The notes below the pieces were generated by a model that ran no database searches, was not told the DNA's origin, and saw only the letters and a list, made by a program, of their open reading frames with translations. From Silene latifolia (lineage: Eukaryota; Streptophyta; Magnoliopsida; Caryophyllales; Caryophyllaceae), in NCBI RefSeq assembly GCF_048544455.1, contig NC_133532.1, forward strand, positions 13,022,948-13,086,947: a DNA stretch of 64,000 bases, written 5' to 3'. A program made the translations under genes and the position numbers. The stretch's first letter is position 1. Each line of letters begins with the position of its first letter. Shown piece by piece: positions 36,473 through 48,540 of this stretch.

Positions 36473-36903
36473 GGCTCTGTTTGGCAAGACATTTCAGGTA
36501 CCTGATTTGGTCAAAGTAGCTTATTTGATCAAAATTTCAGGTACCTTATTTTTTCGTAAGCGTTTGGCAAATAGCTTATTTAAGCAAATAAACTACCTGA
36601 AATGAAATGCTACCTAGAGTAGCATTTGAAATTTCATGTATCTGATTTGCTTTTATTTTACATTTTTGCCCCATAAATCTATACTATTAAATAATTATCA
36701 TAACTTTTTACGTCATTTCATCAAAATCAGTTACCTTTACAGTTAGTTTGCCAAACATATTTTTTATATAATCAGCTACTTTATTAGTTCCTAAGTTTCA
36801 GCTACCTTATCAGTTACCTTTTCAGGTTTCAGTTACCTTTTCAGTTTTTAGCTACCTTTTCAGGTTTCAGCTACTTTTTAAGGTAGTTTTACCAAACAGA
36901 GCC
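36473..36903. mobile_element. Tourist-like MITE, 431 bp
   Basis: Starts GGCTCTGTTTGGCAA and ends TTACCAAACAGAGCC (inverted, one mismatch), flanked by TTA (36470-36472 and 36904-36906). Interior contains CAGGTACCT and many TTTCAGCTACCTT units. Non-coding. Confidence 0.85.
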
Positions 36904-36906
36904 TTA

Positions 36907-39033
36907 GTCTCTTTTAGACAGATTTTTCTATTTTAACAATAAAATGGGTTAAATAACATTCCACTTGCATAGTTAGAAGTTTAGAACAAGTTTTTTTCTA
37001 ATATTTATGCGTTTTGCTTTTCTCTTATTTATGGTATTTAACTCGTTTTAAGCTTAAAACGGATACTCACGTCTAAATAAAACAAGAACTAATGATTCTT
37101 TTATACCATTGTCATTTAACTCAGGTATCTTCTGTATATTAGTACAATTTTGTACCAATAATGCACTTTCCATCTAAGTCCTTAAAACCCTTTTTACTTC
37201 CACTCATTGATGTTTCTCATGCTTGACAGAATCTATTTCAGGTGTAGATCCATTTTGAATCACACAAATAGAAATGACGTATGTTTAAGTTATGTACACT
37301 AACTTACATCAGAATCTATTTCGCATGAGGAAAAAACACATCCATTTTAGTGGACTATTTTAATTTATTTTATCATAATCCAAAATCAAAAGAGTCTTTG
37401 GCTAATTAGAAATATGGACAAACTAAACTTATAAAAGAAATATTAAAATGATTATATTCACATCCACAACTTACATTATAAGATCGATTTACAGTGTAAG
37501 ACGATTTGTTAAGAGAGAACTAAATATTAAAGTTTCCACACATTTTGGCATGCTTTTCTACATTAGTTCTTAAGACTAGATTCAGAAAGTGAAATAGCAA
37601 ATAGACATTATTTGGTATTGAGTTGAGATACATACGGAGTATAAAATATGAAAACCCACTTATATTTTGTTCTAATTTAAGAGTGGCTAGTAAAAATTTC
37701 ATTACTTATATGTAACCAAACACTTTTAATTATTGATTTAAATGTCTATTTCGTATGAATCTAAATAAATTATTACCCGTCGTCTAAGCTCTATTTTATG
37801 CAGGTCACCAACTTTAACTCTACCTATCGTATCTAACAAGCACACAATAAATGATCTGTATTCACTTACTTTCGCATGATTAACTGGCTTTTATTTATCA
37901 CATGTAATCACAACTAACGTAATGTGTGCCTCAAGTTTTCAGGTGAACTGACATATTTAACACTCACGAGAAACAGTCTTTGGCTACATAACCTTACCAG
38001 ATTAGAACTAACACAAGTACCAACCTTATTTCACAAATCCATATTTAAAATGTTTAGTTATCACATGTAATCACAGCTGAATAATGTATCTTTCGAACAT
38101 TTCAGGTGAACAAATTTAATTAAAACTCACGAGAAATAGTTTTTCGCTACACGGTTGCTCTACCTAACACGAATTTAATAAAATTAGAAATTGAAATAAA
38201 AGTAGCCACCAACATTTTTTCACAAATTTATAAAATAATAGATGCATGTTAAAAAAGGCATGCATATTTTTGCTTGAATAAGGACTATTGGTGGTGTGTT
38301 GGTCCAACCTCAAATGATTTACAAGTAAGAACCCACAGAACATATGCTCGGGAAAGCAAGACCAAAGATTAACCGTAAACTTAAATGAAGGGACTACAAT
38401 TAAAGCTTACTTCTTGTAAAATTAATACTCAGTCTCCTCCATAAAGCAACTACTCCTAGCCTATTAGCTTAGTGAACTTTGCTAAATCACACAGCTTAGC
38501 AATTGCCTTTTAAAAAAAGAAATAAAAAACTACTCGTTTTTTCGAGAGTAATTTTTGTCTAAAACCGTTTTTAGTAAGTTTCGTACAAAATTTATCATCG
38601 TGAGACAATCATAAATCACTCACTGATATTAAATATGATTCATTTAAGTTTATGGTTGGTTATTAATTCTATGTTTAGTTCTATTTGTTTAACAATAAGG
38701 GAGGTTTATGCAACAATAACTTTTTAAGGTATAAAATTATTGTTTTGGGACATTACTAGTTTACTACTATTAAACTTGAAATTTCAACACATGATATGAA
38801 AGATATATGCATTATCCACTTTTCAAATGCAAAAATTAAAGAGTAATAGAGTATAGAGGTTTATTAAGGCAGAAAACCATTAATTAGGGCCTTAACCATC
38901 AACTTAACAAGCTTCACGTTGAGATTATTTTTTCACACAGTTAACTTTATTTATGAGGTTATAGTAACTCATCAGTTTGATAAAAAATGTGTTTTTGTTT
39001 GTAAAATAAATGGCAAACTTGTTATAGTTAAGA
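36907..39033. other. Intergenic DNA, no gene
   Basis: Mostly AT-rich. TCACATGTAATCACA and AGGTGAAC recur near 37900-37945 and 38060-38105, hinting at a diverged duplication of about 160 bp. No coding sequence supported. Confidence 0.5.
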
Positions 39034-39238
39034 TTCTCTCAGTCTCAGTCATTTGTTATCCTATTTTATTTTGCGATATCTCAGCTAATTGATGTCTTTT
39101 CTACTTTAGAATTGCATTTGATGAACAATTTAATCTTTCACACTCAATTTGGTCCACTTGTCACCTTATAATTGGTCTCCTCTTCTTTACTTGGTCTTTG
39201 TGCCAAAACCAAAGTACAACTGACCGGGACTGAGAGAG
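39034..39238. mobile_element. MITE, second copy of the 17480-17682 family
   Basis: Ends CTCTCAGTCTCAGTCATTTG and ACTGACCGGGACTGAGAGAG are inverted, with TA after the right end. The interior (GAATTGCATTTGATGAACAA, TTGGTCTTTGTGCCAAAA) aligns with 17480-17682. Confidence 0.7.
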
Positions 39239-39391
39239 TATGAACAAGAACTTGCACACAAATATACCTTTCTCAATTTTTTTTCAAATAATTTAATACA
39301 TATACTTAGGAGTATTTAGTTATATTATATAAAAGTGATAACAACTTATATATGTGTGTAAAATAGATGATTACTATGCAAGGCCATATTT

Positions 39392-40097
39392 GTAGACCTA
39401 ACAAATAATTGGGTTGCTTAGGCCAGGTTATCCTTGAACAATGACAAGTCGTTATTTAAACCCAGGTTGTTTCAAGTTGAGTTGTTAATTGGGTTAGATT
39501 ATGAAGGTTTTTTGTTTTAGATTTGTTAGTTTTCGAGATATTATTTTAGACCGAAATTAATTTTACATCTAATAGTTTTAAATTCTTTTAATTGAATCCA
39601 ATTCTATAAAATTGTTGTTGTCCATATATTATTTAGAATTCAAGTAGAATTATTCGAATTGAGATGTGGTCGTAGACATAATTTTAAATACGTGTAGCAA
39701 AGTTAACCAAGCAAAGTTAAGCTATACAAGATGGTATTAGTAGGCCTAACAATAATCAGGTAGCTTGGACTTAGTTATTTTAGATACAATTCATTTTCGA
39801 GACAACTCATTATGTTGAAGGTCGATTGGTTTTAGGTTGTGCTTGTGTTAGTTGTGTTGGATTACTAACATTTTTGTTTCAAATTTGTTAATTGTCAATT
39901 TGTCATTTCAAATACAATTAATTCAGTATATATATGATAATTTCAATTCTTTTAACTCAAGGCCGCCAATTCTGTAAAATAAAATATTATAGTTCGTTAT
40001 TTAAAATCTAAATCGAGATATTCGAATCGAGACGTTATCCTAGACATAATTCTAAGTATGTACGAGTAGCAAAGTTAACCAAGCAAAGTTAAGCTAA
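39392..40097. repeat. Tandem duplication of about 350 bp upstream of the SWEET gene
   Basis: Unit 1 begins GTAGACCTAACAAATAAT (39392), unit 2 GTAGGCCTAACAATAATC (39740). Both end with AGCAAAGTTAACCAAGCAAA(GTTAAGCTA), near 39725 and 40097. The copies are diverged and carry indels, so this is an old duplication. It ends about 275 bases upstream of the TATA box at 40373. Confidence 0.8.
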
Positions 40098-40372
40098 TAA
40101 GCTACTAAAGCAAACAACAATTATTATGACCCAATGCATGTAAAACCTCCACCCAACCCTCTCGAGACTTGTAGTATTAGTCACAATAACAACAATATAG
40201 CTAGCAAACTATGTAAAACAACTCACACCTAATAAACTTAATAATTATTAATTTCTCAAAATAAAGCTACTTTTTTGTAACAAAATTAATTACGTAAAAG
40301 TATTAAAACAAACCCTTTATTTGTACCACTCAATACACGCCATTTGTGCTTTACACTTTAATGTTACGGCCT

Positions 40373-40380
40373 ATATAAAC
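40373..40380 (+). promoter_or_regulatory. TATA box of the SWEET gene
   Basis: TATATAAA, 163-170 bases upstream of the ATG, followed by a CT-rich leader. Transcription start would be expected at about 40405-40410. Confidence 0.7.
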
Positions 40381-40542
40381 CAAGCTTGTTACACCATTTC
40401 TTGTCGCAGTTGCCATATTAATAATTCCTCTTGTTCTTCTCTCTACAAGAAGCTTATTTTTAGCTTCATTTGTTCTTTATTTCTTCCCTTAATTCTAAGG
40501 CATAATCAAATTTAAGAGAAGAATTAAGTTGAGGTTATTGAA

Positions 40543-42537
40543 ATGGCACTGACCCATTTTAACCATCATGAATTAATGTACATATTTGGTATTCTTGGTA
40601 ACATTGTTTCCCTTGGTGTCTTCTTAGCTCCTTTGTAAGTCCTTTAATTTTCACTCTTTCATATACTCGACGTCATTTTAATCTTAACCTACTTATTCTC
40701 GTATAAAACTGTTTCATAATAAAAGCGTAAAAGCAGATGTCAATTAATTTAGCTAATTAAGTCATGAGGATAATAATATGAGTGTAGATATTCATGACCT
40801 GAGTTCGAATCCTTAACATGATGTCCTTCTGAAATTGTCGTGAGAACGTCTTATACTAGAGACTTAATGTTTTATGTGGCGTATATTATTATGTAGGCCA
40901 ACATTTTGGAGGGTGTTCAAGAAGAAATCAACAGAAGGGTTTCAAGCATTACCATATTCAGTGGCACTCTTTAGTTGTATGTTACTATTGTACTATGCAA
41001 TGCTAAAGACACAAAATGCGATGCCAATAATCACTATCAACTCTGTTGGATTCATTATTGAAGCTTTTTACTTGATTGTCTTTCTCATCTATGCACCCAC
41101 TAAGGCCAGGGTACGTACTTCTATTCTATGGTGGAATATCAAACATATTAGTACTGGTTTGGGTGTCGGACTTGGCTATATCTTAAAAAAATATCGTAAC
41201 GTTGTACTAATAATGTGGTTGAATATATGGTGAACAGGTATACACAATAAAATTACTAGGCCTATTCAATGTCACATTTTTGGGGCTAATCATAGTAGGA
41301 ACCATGGTTTTCGCTCGAGGTGCGGATGCACACAACTTTTTCTCAAAAGGAGGCGTACGTGAAACATCCGTAGGATGGATTTGCGCAGTGTTTTCCGTTT
41401 GCGTATTTGCTGCTCCTTTAAGCGTTATGGTACGAAATCTTATCAATTTAGTTATTTTTGTACTATACTACTATATATATATAACGTGTTACCGTCACAT
41501 TTAAAACTATCGTATTTATTTAATTCGAATTAATATAAAGACATGCAAAATTTTATTCCCATGTAGAATACGTATATTTTTTAGGTAACTCACGTCATTA
41601 TTGCTCTTTATTTCCATGTAGATTACGTTCAATATTTAGGTAACTCACGTCATTATTGCCCTTTTTGTATGACAGAAAATGGTGATCAAAACGAAGAGTG
41701 TGGAATTCATGCCATTTTGTCTATCGTTTTCTCTTACCTTATGCGCCGTTATGTGGTTCTTTTATGGTTTTCTCATCCAAGACTTTTACATTGCGGTAAG
41801 TAATCACAATGCATTTACTTCTTCAAGGAGATTTTTACTACAAGGTCACCATTTTTACCACGGTCAAACTTCTTAAGCAAACTAAATTACAATGATATTA
41901 TCAAGTGATATTGAATCTCGATATCACTCTCTTCACGTGCATTATAAGCAGTGGTGGCTCTAAGGGGATGGATTAACAAAAGTGTTCGATCCTTCGATTT
42001 TTATTTATTAGTCATGTGTTTTGACTTGCGTGATGAATATCACCCTTCATGACTTTAGCAGCTAAACTAAAGCTAAACTAACTTTCATATGCACGTTATT
42101 TATCATGTAAAACTTGCATATTGCATGTAGAGAGTCGTATTATTTCGATATCATTATTTGATAATAACTCCGTATCATATCATATGTTAATTAACACAAT
42201 TTATTTAAAATGTGAACAGATGCCAAATGTGCTTGGATTTCTATTGGGAATTACACAAATGCTCTTATACATCATATACAAAAATTCATCGCCAAAAAAC
42301 CAACAAAAAAACCTTATGGTAAATGATAATGATATGAAACAACTTGAAGCTGAACTTGGAATTGAAATCATCAAGCTTAACAACAACATGGACAAAATCA
42401 ACAAAGATCAAGAAATCATCACAAATAATAATAATAATCCTGAAGTTGTTGAGATTATTGTTCATGATATCAAGGGCAATGACATAATGACCGTTGATGG
42501 CGGAAATCGAACCGTTGATGTTCTGCCACGTGTGTGA
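40543..42537 (+). CDS. SWEET: SWEET bidirectional sugar transporter, clade III-like
   Basis: Exons 40543-40634, 40897-41110, 41238-41429, 41676-41795 and 42220-42537 join through GT-AG introns in frame to 311 aa. It has two MtN3/saliva triple-helix bundles (about residues 12-98 and 133-217) joined by a linker helix, seven membrane segments in all. Signature residues [20 protein letters not shown] lie at 32-51 and the repeat-2 equivalent [10 protein letters not shown] follows exon 4 start. The N terminus ([16 protein letters not shown]) is typical of SWEET9-15 (clade III), which export sucrose across the plasma membrane. The tail, about 95 residues, is cytosolic and Asn-rich ([15 protein letters not shown]). 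The family usually has six exons; here the usual small exon 2 and exon 3 are one. The start ATG is the first after the TATA-driven leader. Substrate is inferred. Confidence 0.95.
40770..40835 (+). repeat. Possible SINE fragment in SWEET intron 1
   Basis: GAGTTCGAATCC (40801-40812) is a good polymerase III box B; a box A upstream is poor. Similar in kind to the relic at 1113-1186. Low confidence. Confidence 0.3.
41559..41667. repeat. 55-bp tandem duplication in SWEET intron 3
   Basis: CCATGTAGAATACG and CCATGTAGATTACG, each followed by TTTAGGTAACTCACGTCATT, start at 41559 and 41614. It ends just before the exon 4 acceptor and adds decoy TTTAG and TGTAG sites. Confidence 0.8.
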
Positions 42538-43345
42538 GCTGAGGGTGCATGGTCTAATGGTGGCGTCTCCTGCACCTAATTAAGAAGATGTTAAGTAATC
42601 TGGTGGGATCCAGCAGTATAAATGGGCGAATTAATTAATCATTAGCAAGAATTATAATTAAGAATGTTGGGTAGAAATTAAGTATTATGTAGTTTAATTT
42701 TATTTCATGTACTAATTTTTATTTCTGTACTTAATTTACTTTTAATTCAATCAAATTAAGTTTCATATTTCGGTCCTTAAGTCTGTCTTTTTTTTTTCCT
42801 TTCCGGAAAATTGATTTGATGTTATGTTCATGCTGGTTGTTTGTTATCATTAAAGTATATTAAGAATAAGATAATATTAAAAATGTTACCCGTATGTTAT
42901 ATGAACCCCCATACTTAGACAACAACATAAACATAAATATTTCAAGAGAAAAATGCGATGTTTTAAACACTTTTATAATAAGAACGGTAAACTTTTATAA
43001 TAAGCAGGTGACCGCAAAGACCCGCAGACCGGACAACTTCTTATCCCAAAACCGGAGACCGGACTGATTAAGTGGAGACACGGACCGGAACTCTTTAAGT
43101 CCGAGTTTAGATCGGACCGGTTCCATTTTATATGCAATTATTTGAGTTTTTTTTTTTTTTTTTTTTTTGCTTGGAGCGGATCGGGCAGAGACAAGTCAAC
43201 TTGTTTTTGTGGATCCCGAGACCGGGCCGGTTAGTATCCGGTCCAGTTTGGACCGGACCGGCCATGTCTGGCCCGATTCGATTTAGCAGTTCGATCTACT
43301 TTATGAACAACCTTACTTGCATATCATCTTCCAACCCAAATATAG
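42538..43345. other. SWEET 3' flank and GC-richer patch, no gene
   Basis: Probable 3' untranslated region to about 42.78 kb. From 43010 to 43290 the sequence repeats GACCGGACCGG and GAGACCGG motifs around a T22 tract, which looks like a degraded element end; no boundary was found. Confidence 0.4.
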
Positions 43346-43890
43346 TGTAACAACCACAAAAGTTTGCTAAGTCTTGTGGTTGATAGTAGTGTATTATGGA
43401 TATGTATGGTCGGGTTAAGTTGGTGTTGTCATTTATGAAGGTAGAGTTGGTTGTAATTAGGGCCAAGCAGTGCACTATCGAGTCGTGTTGTTGGTAGTAA
43501 GTACAAGTGCGCGGTTCGGTCGGGTAAAGGGTTGGTACTCGATCGGATGTCCTAGGTGATACTTTGTTTTCGTACTAGACAGAGTGGGTGCCACTCAACC
43601 GAGTGGCTTGATCACTCGATCGAGCCGGGTCTCCAAGCGCCTCTTTCCGGTTTTCTTTTATTCTTATCCTTGGGTTTAGAGATTTTTATAAATAGTTCCA
43701 TAGGCTGTCATAATCACTTTTACACATTCTAAACTCATCTCAAAACTCTATTCCCTCTCTAAATAACTCATCTAAGGAGTTGTAGATCTATTAAGCAATT
43801 GTTCATCCTAAAATCATCTTTTGGTAAGTTTCCTTCAAACTTTCTCTAGATTCTAAGTTTATGCGATCTACTTTTATTCTAATCGTCTTT

Positions 43891-44076
43891 CACAAATTCT
43901 CATTTGTGACGGTCGTATCCGTCACAAGCTTGTGACAGATACCGTTTCCTCTCACAAAATACCCATTGAGAGGTGAGTGGGAAGCACATGGGGGTGCCCC
44001 ACCTTGTCCCCTCTCCCTTTTTGTAAGAGGTCACAAGCTTGTGACGGGATTAGCCAGTCACAAGCAAGACTAGCCG
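43891..44076. mobile_element. MULE-like MITE inside the solo LTR
   Basis: Segments TTTGTGACGG and CCGTCACAAGCTTGTGAC on the left recur inverted on the right (GTCACAAGCTTGTGACGG, CAGTCACAAGC). Flanks ATCGTCTTT (43882-43890) and ATCATCTTT (44077-44085) are a 9-bp duplication with one mismatch. 186 bp, non-coding. Confidence 0.6.
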
Positions 44077-44732
44077 ATCATCTTTATGGGGATGGATTTA
44101 GATCAAAGATTGGGGATTTCTTCTCATGTTCTTGAATTCTTGAGTCTTGACCTAAAAATTGGGGATTTTCTTATGTTGTTGAGTTTTATGAGACCAGAAC
44201 TTCAAATTTGGGGGTTTTGGGGAACAAGTGTATAATTGGGCAATTGATTAAGGATAGACTATGATATATGTTAATATGTTCATATAGGTACCAAATTTGT
44301 AAGGAATCGGTTTGATTGCTTGATTCTTGTGGTGGAGCACTCTTGATTGTTGCTAGCTTTGAACAATTGCTAAAAGGTAGAGACTTTCTCTACTCACTCT
44401 TGGAATTTTCTGTTGTTGATCATGTGTTCTTAAGAGTCTTATGGTTATTGTTGGTTTATGTGACAATGAATTATAATATATGATGAGCAATATGGATATC
44501 GATGTGGTATAATTGTGACTGGTCATCTTGTGAGTATATTGATTGACTTGGCTTGGAATTTGTCGTTGGGGGACCGCTACGAGTAACCGGGTTCCTTTGG
44601 CACCATCGTACGCGGAGGGCCGCCCATTGTGATCTCCTCTTGTGGGCCCGCCACAAGGGGATGGGCACATTTATGATCCGAGAAGTGTATGTGGTCGAGC
44701 ACGTTCGCCGTGTAATTGACTATCACTTGTTG

Positions 44733-44895
44733 CCATGTGATTTGTAGCACGCTTGTTTCGGTCGCCTTGTGATTAGTAGCAAATGCCCGGGTCCATTTGC
44801 CTTGTCTATCTTGTATTATGATGCCGTGTGATTTGTAGCACGCTTGTTAGGGCCGCCTTGTGATTAGTAGCAAGCGCCCTGGTCCATTTACATTG
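44733..44895. repeat. Tandem subrepeats in the solo LTR, period about 90 bp
   Basis: GTGATTTGTAGCACGCTTGT, then GCCTTGTGATTAGTAGCAA and GGTCCATTT, occur twice in order. Confidence 0.8.
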
Positions 44896-45648
44896 ACAAT
44901 CGTATGTGATGAGCATTGTTTTGTTGGTCTTATATATTGGTCGTATCTTGAGATTGTGGGAGTTGGCTATGTAGAGATTATTGGACATTGTATATTAATC
45001 ATTGTCACACTTTTGAGGTTTGTTTGAGTAAATGAGAACTCAACCTTGTGTGTTGCTTGTGTTTTAATCATTTTTAAAACTATGATGATCTAATATGATA
45101 TTTCCGGTCATATTGGGGAGCAGCTAGACTTGTAAGTTTGTATTGATGATACCATGTATGACGATGATGCTTGGGGCATGGGACGAGCCGCTTACATACC
45201 GAGTCTAGCTTAGTAGTTATTATAGATACGACGTAGATTTATTTATAAACTTCCGTTGTAGTTTCGAGATCTTGTATTGTAAAGATTTTATTTTGTATTG
45301 ACCACTAAACTTGGACTTTGTAATAATTGTTTCTTAATTGATGTTTTTGATGCATTACCTTGGGAAACCGAGATGGTAGCATCGCAGTTTACCTTGGCCG
45401 GGTAAATGGGGATGTTACATATAACCCCTAATTTTCTTGCCCGACGAAATTTTCAAGGGAGTTGGCTTCGTTAAACTTGATAAAAGTGAAGCCTAAAAAA
45501 CCTTGACTGTCTGTTGAAAAAGGGTTTACTCTTTTAACCGTAGTGAAACTGCAGTTACAAAGCAATACCTTCATCCATGAAAAATCCTTCATTACACCCT
45601 TTCCATTTTGATAACGAATCGGGAGATTATACACTATGCAAATAAAAT

Positions 45649-46226
45649 TGATGGGGCATATTCTGCACCCGCTGACCGAGTCAACATATTGAGCAAGGTC
45701 AAAGAGATCCACAGCAAGTCAACGTATTAGATGACCCGCCGACGCGGCTGTCGGCTGTCACTGGGTCTCGGTGGGCAACTAGCCACCGGGAGGCATATCC
45801 GCGTACTCACATCCGGTCCCCTCGGCATGGAGTCAACCAGGCCGGCCCGGCCTGCCATGGGTCCCTCGGCCGAGGGTAGAACGATCTTTCCACACTGCTA
45901 GCCACTTGGCCACACGTGACAAAAGGTGAAAGTCTATAAATACTCCTCAATCCTCATTGAGAAAACGATCCACAATTCATCCTAAAACTCACTATTAATC
46001 TGGTATAAACTCCCTTATCTCTCTACAATATACTTTGCCAAGTAACACACAACTTAATCTCTTTAAGTTTACTGACTTGAGCGTCGGAGTGAGTACGCTC
46101 GGTACCAAGCCGAGCCCTCAGTTTGTTCATCTTAAACAGGAAAGAGCGAAAGGAAGAGACAAGCAAAGACATCATTCTACAAGCTTACGTGGTCACAAAT
46201 CCTGCTCCGTAATTACACCCGGAACA
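45649..46226 (+). repeat. Retand-like 5' LTR
   Basis: 578 bp, TGATGGGGCATATTC to ACCCGGAACA. A TATA box (TATAAATA, 45935-45942) lies about midway; downstream the sequence is nearly identical to the 3' LTR, while upstream it differs by several substitutions and indels. Confidence 0.95.
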
Positions 46227-46228
46227 AT

Positions 46229-46243
46229 TGGCGCCGTCTGTGG
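46229..46243 (+). other. Retand-like primer-binding site
   Basis: TGGCGCCGTCTGTGG starts two bases after the LTR. TGGCGCC-type sites occur in many plant Gypsy elements of the Tat/Athila branch; the primer tRNA was not determined. Confidence 0.75.
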
Positions 46244-46328
46244 AAAAACCATACTAAAAGCTGGTCACCTACCTTACAAAAAAAAAAAAAAAAAAAAACA
46301 ACCAAAAACCATTCAAAGAGCTAAGAAG

Positions 46329-47834
46329 ATGTCAAAACAGCCAGAACTTGTGAGTGTGGCGAATTCTACCAGACGACACGTTCCCTAATTCTCGAGATCG
46401 GCGGTCCCCCACCGGCCGAGTCACCGAGCGGTGAAGTACGGGATGCCAAGAGAGCCAAGTAAACACCGGCCCACCGCCAAGTCACCGTCATGGGACATGT
46501 GGTCGATGCGACCAAACCAAAGCTATTCCTGGACCTGATGGGTGGTACGCCGGTCACCCCTGTCACGACGACGGTGACGGCAGTGCCTCCACAGGTGACC
46601 AGGGCCCACAAAGTAACTCCGAACAACTTGACCGGAGTAATACAAGGAGCTGGGTATGCAAGGACACCGGCGGAGCCCGTGGTGCCAGTGGCAGACCAAA
46701 GTCCTTCCCGCACTCGCGGAAGAACAGCGTCGCCGCGGCAACAACGAGGCCACCCCCGAAGAAATGAGGAAAGAAGTACGACTCTCCAAAGTCGGACAAC
46801 AAGAAGCCCTTCCCGCCACGGGGAGAGAAGCCGGACTAGGGTTGCGAGGAGCCGATCGCCACGTGTCATTCAAAGACGTGGTCGACGCCCCTCGGTGCCT
46901 ACGTCCTCGAAGTCCGGTGCCAACAAACAAGCCGCCGCCCCTATCATACAAAGGGGATAGCGACCCAACCGACCATGCCGAGGCTTTCGAGTCATACATG
47001 TCGGTATGGGAGCAACCCGATGAGGTGTGGTGCCGAGTCTTCCCAACAACCCTCCACGGCATGGCTCAGAGTTGGTACAAGGGGCTACCTAATGGTTCGG
47101 TATACTGCTATGCCGACCTAAGAGACAACTTCATAGCCCAGTACGCCTGCAACAAGAGAAGGGCCGTGGAAACCTCGGATCTCCTAACTATCCGACAGGG
47201 GGAGGACGAGTCCCTCCGAAGCTATGTGAAGAGGTTCGATGCTAAAGTTCAGCAGATTCGTGAGCTGAACACCGAACTGGCGGCCTTCGCACTGATGAAG
47301 GGCCTGCCGAAAGGCGAGTTCAAAAATGAGTTCATCAAATGCGAGGACCTCAACCTCGACACCGCCAGAAAAATGGCCGATCGAGCCGTAAAGGTGGAGG
47401 ACTATCACAAGACCTGGGTAGGCCACAGCGAAGCTGGGCACCCAGAGAGGAGGAGCCGCCGGGACAACGTAGATGAAGGACGCCGTGACATGAATAGGTC
47501 ACGGCCTGAAAGATTTAACAGGAAACAGAACTCGGCGGGCGCCGGGAGGAGTTCGGGACCATACACCCAGAAGCGGTACAACGGTCTCACCCCCCTGGTC
47601 AAATCACCGGCCGAGGTCTTTGCCCTGAGTAAGAATGAAGGGCGAAGTGGGCCGAGCCCCCAAAGCGAGGGGGACGGCGACACTAACCAATTTTGTGACT
47701 ACCACGGCCAAACCGGCCATAAGACCGATAACTGTCGGCATTTGAGGAACGCCATCGAGGAGCTAATCCGAAAAGGGGCCCTCAGCAAGTATGTAACTAG
47801 AGGCCCGGAAACAAGCTCCGACGGGCGAATGTAA
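46329..47834 (+). pseudogene. Retand-like gag
   Basis: An ATG at 46329 opens only 19 codons before a stop. A second frame runs 46490-46960, and the main gag frame is open to 47834. The gag core is clear: FESYMSVWEQPDEVWCRVFP, TTLHGMAQSWYKGLP, DLRDNFIAQY and LLTIRQGEDESLRSYVKRF. A zinc-knuckle-like CDYHGQTGHKTDNC sits near the C terminus. The shift from the N-terminal frame to the core frame lies at about 46.84-46.96 kb, so a full gag cannot be read. Confidence 0.85.
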
Positions 47835-47850
47835 AATCGTATTCCGGAGG

Positions 47851-48540
47851 ATGGGAGTGATCCAGGTTGTAACCGGAGGAAACGAGAACGGTGGGTCAGC
47901 TAATGGGCACAAACGGCACCTGAATGAGCTATACCAAGCCATCAACTTTGTGCCCAAAACAGCGATCCCCGCTTCCACCGTCCCCGATATAACCATCGGA
48001 AAGAAGGACTACGAAGGAGTCATCGCTCCGCACAGCGACCCGCTCGTAGTCCACTTAAACATAGCCAACCACTTGGTCAAAAGGTGCCTGATTGACACAG
48101 GCGCCTACACAAACATCATGTTCAGGGAGTGCTTTCTCAATCTCGGTCGAAGATTGAAGACCGAGCCCTCGCACCAACCCGCTATCTGACTTCTCCGGCC
48201 GCCTGGTACCCTGGGGTCAATCGATGCTGCGGTGATGTTTGGCCAAGCCGATGCGGCCAAGAACGTTTTATCCGAGTTCGTGGTCATTGATGGTTCGTCT
48301 GCCTACAATGTTCTCATAGGCCGAGTCACTCTGAGCGATGCCGACGCAGTGATGTCCATCCGGGCCCTGACATTGATGTATGTCTCGGACCGGGGGGAAG
48401 CGCAAAAGCTCGTCTCAAAGGACGAAAGAGACGAAATCGTCAATGTCCAAGTATCTGCCAGAGGGTGCAACATGCAATCCCTCAAAGTGGCAAAAAAATC
48501 AGAGAAAGGAAAGAGCCCATCCTTACAACAGGGGGGGTGA
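47851..48540 (+). pseudogene. Retand-like aspartic protease
   Basis: Open at 47851-48189 and again, in another frame, at 48232-48540. The active site reads RCLIDTGAYTNIMF, with the DTG triad kept. VVIDGSSAYNVLIGRVTL in the second piece is the usual protease C-terminal flap-to-core segment in this lineage. A stop and frame change at about 48190 separates the halves. Confidence 0.8.

Larger units (their letters stand above)
43346..45419 (+). mobile_element. Gypsy-type solo LTR, 2.07 kb
   Basis: Starts TGTAACAACC and ends GGGGATGTTACA. The flanking TATAG (43341-43345) and TATAA (45420-45424) are a near-perfect 5-bp duplication. The end segment (AAACCGAGATGGTAGCAT, then TTACCTTGG) resembles the LTR end at 58969-59031, so both belong to related Gypsy families. 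No primer-binding site, internal region or partner LTR is attached. Confidence 0.75.

Noticed and set aside
45428..45712. 94-codon minus-strand frame
   Set aside because: It crosses the CACTA end and the LTR boundary; the plus strand there is Copia gag.
46366..47062. Long minus-strand frames opposite gag
   Set aside because: Shadow frames caused by the GC-rich codon bias of gag; no domain.
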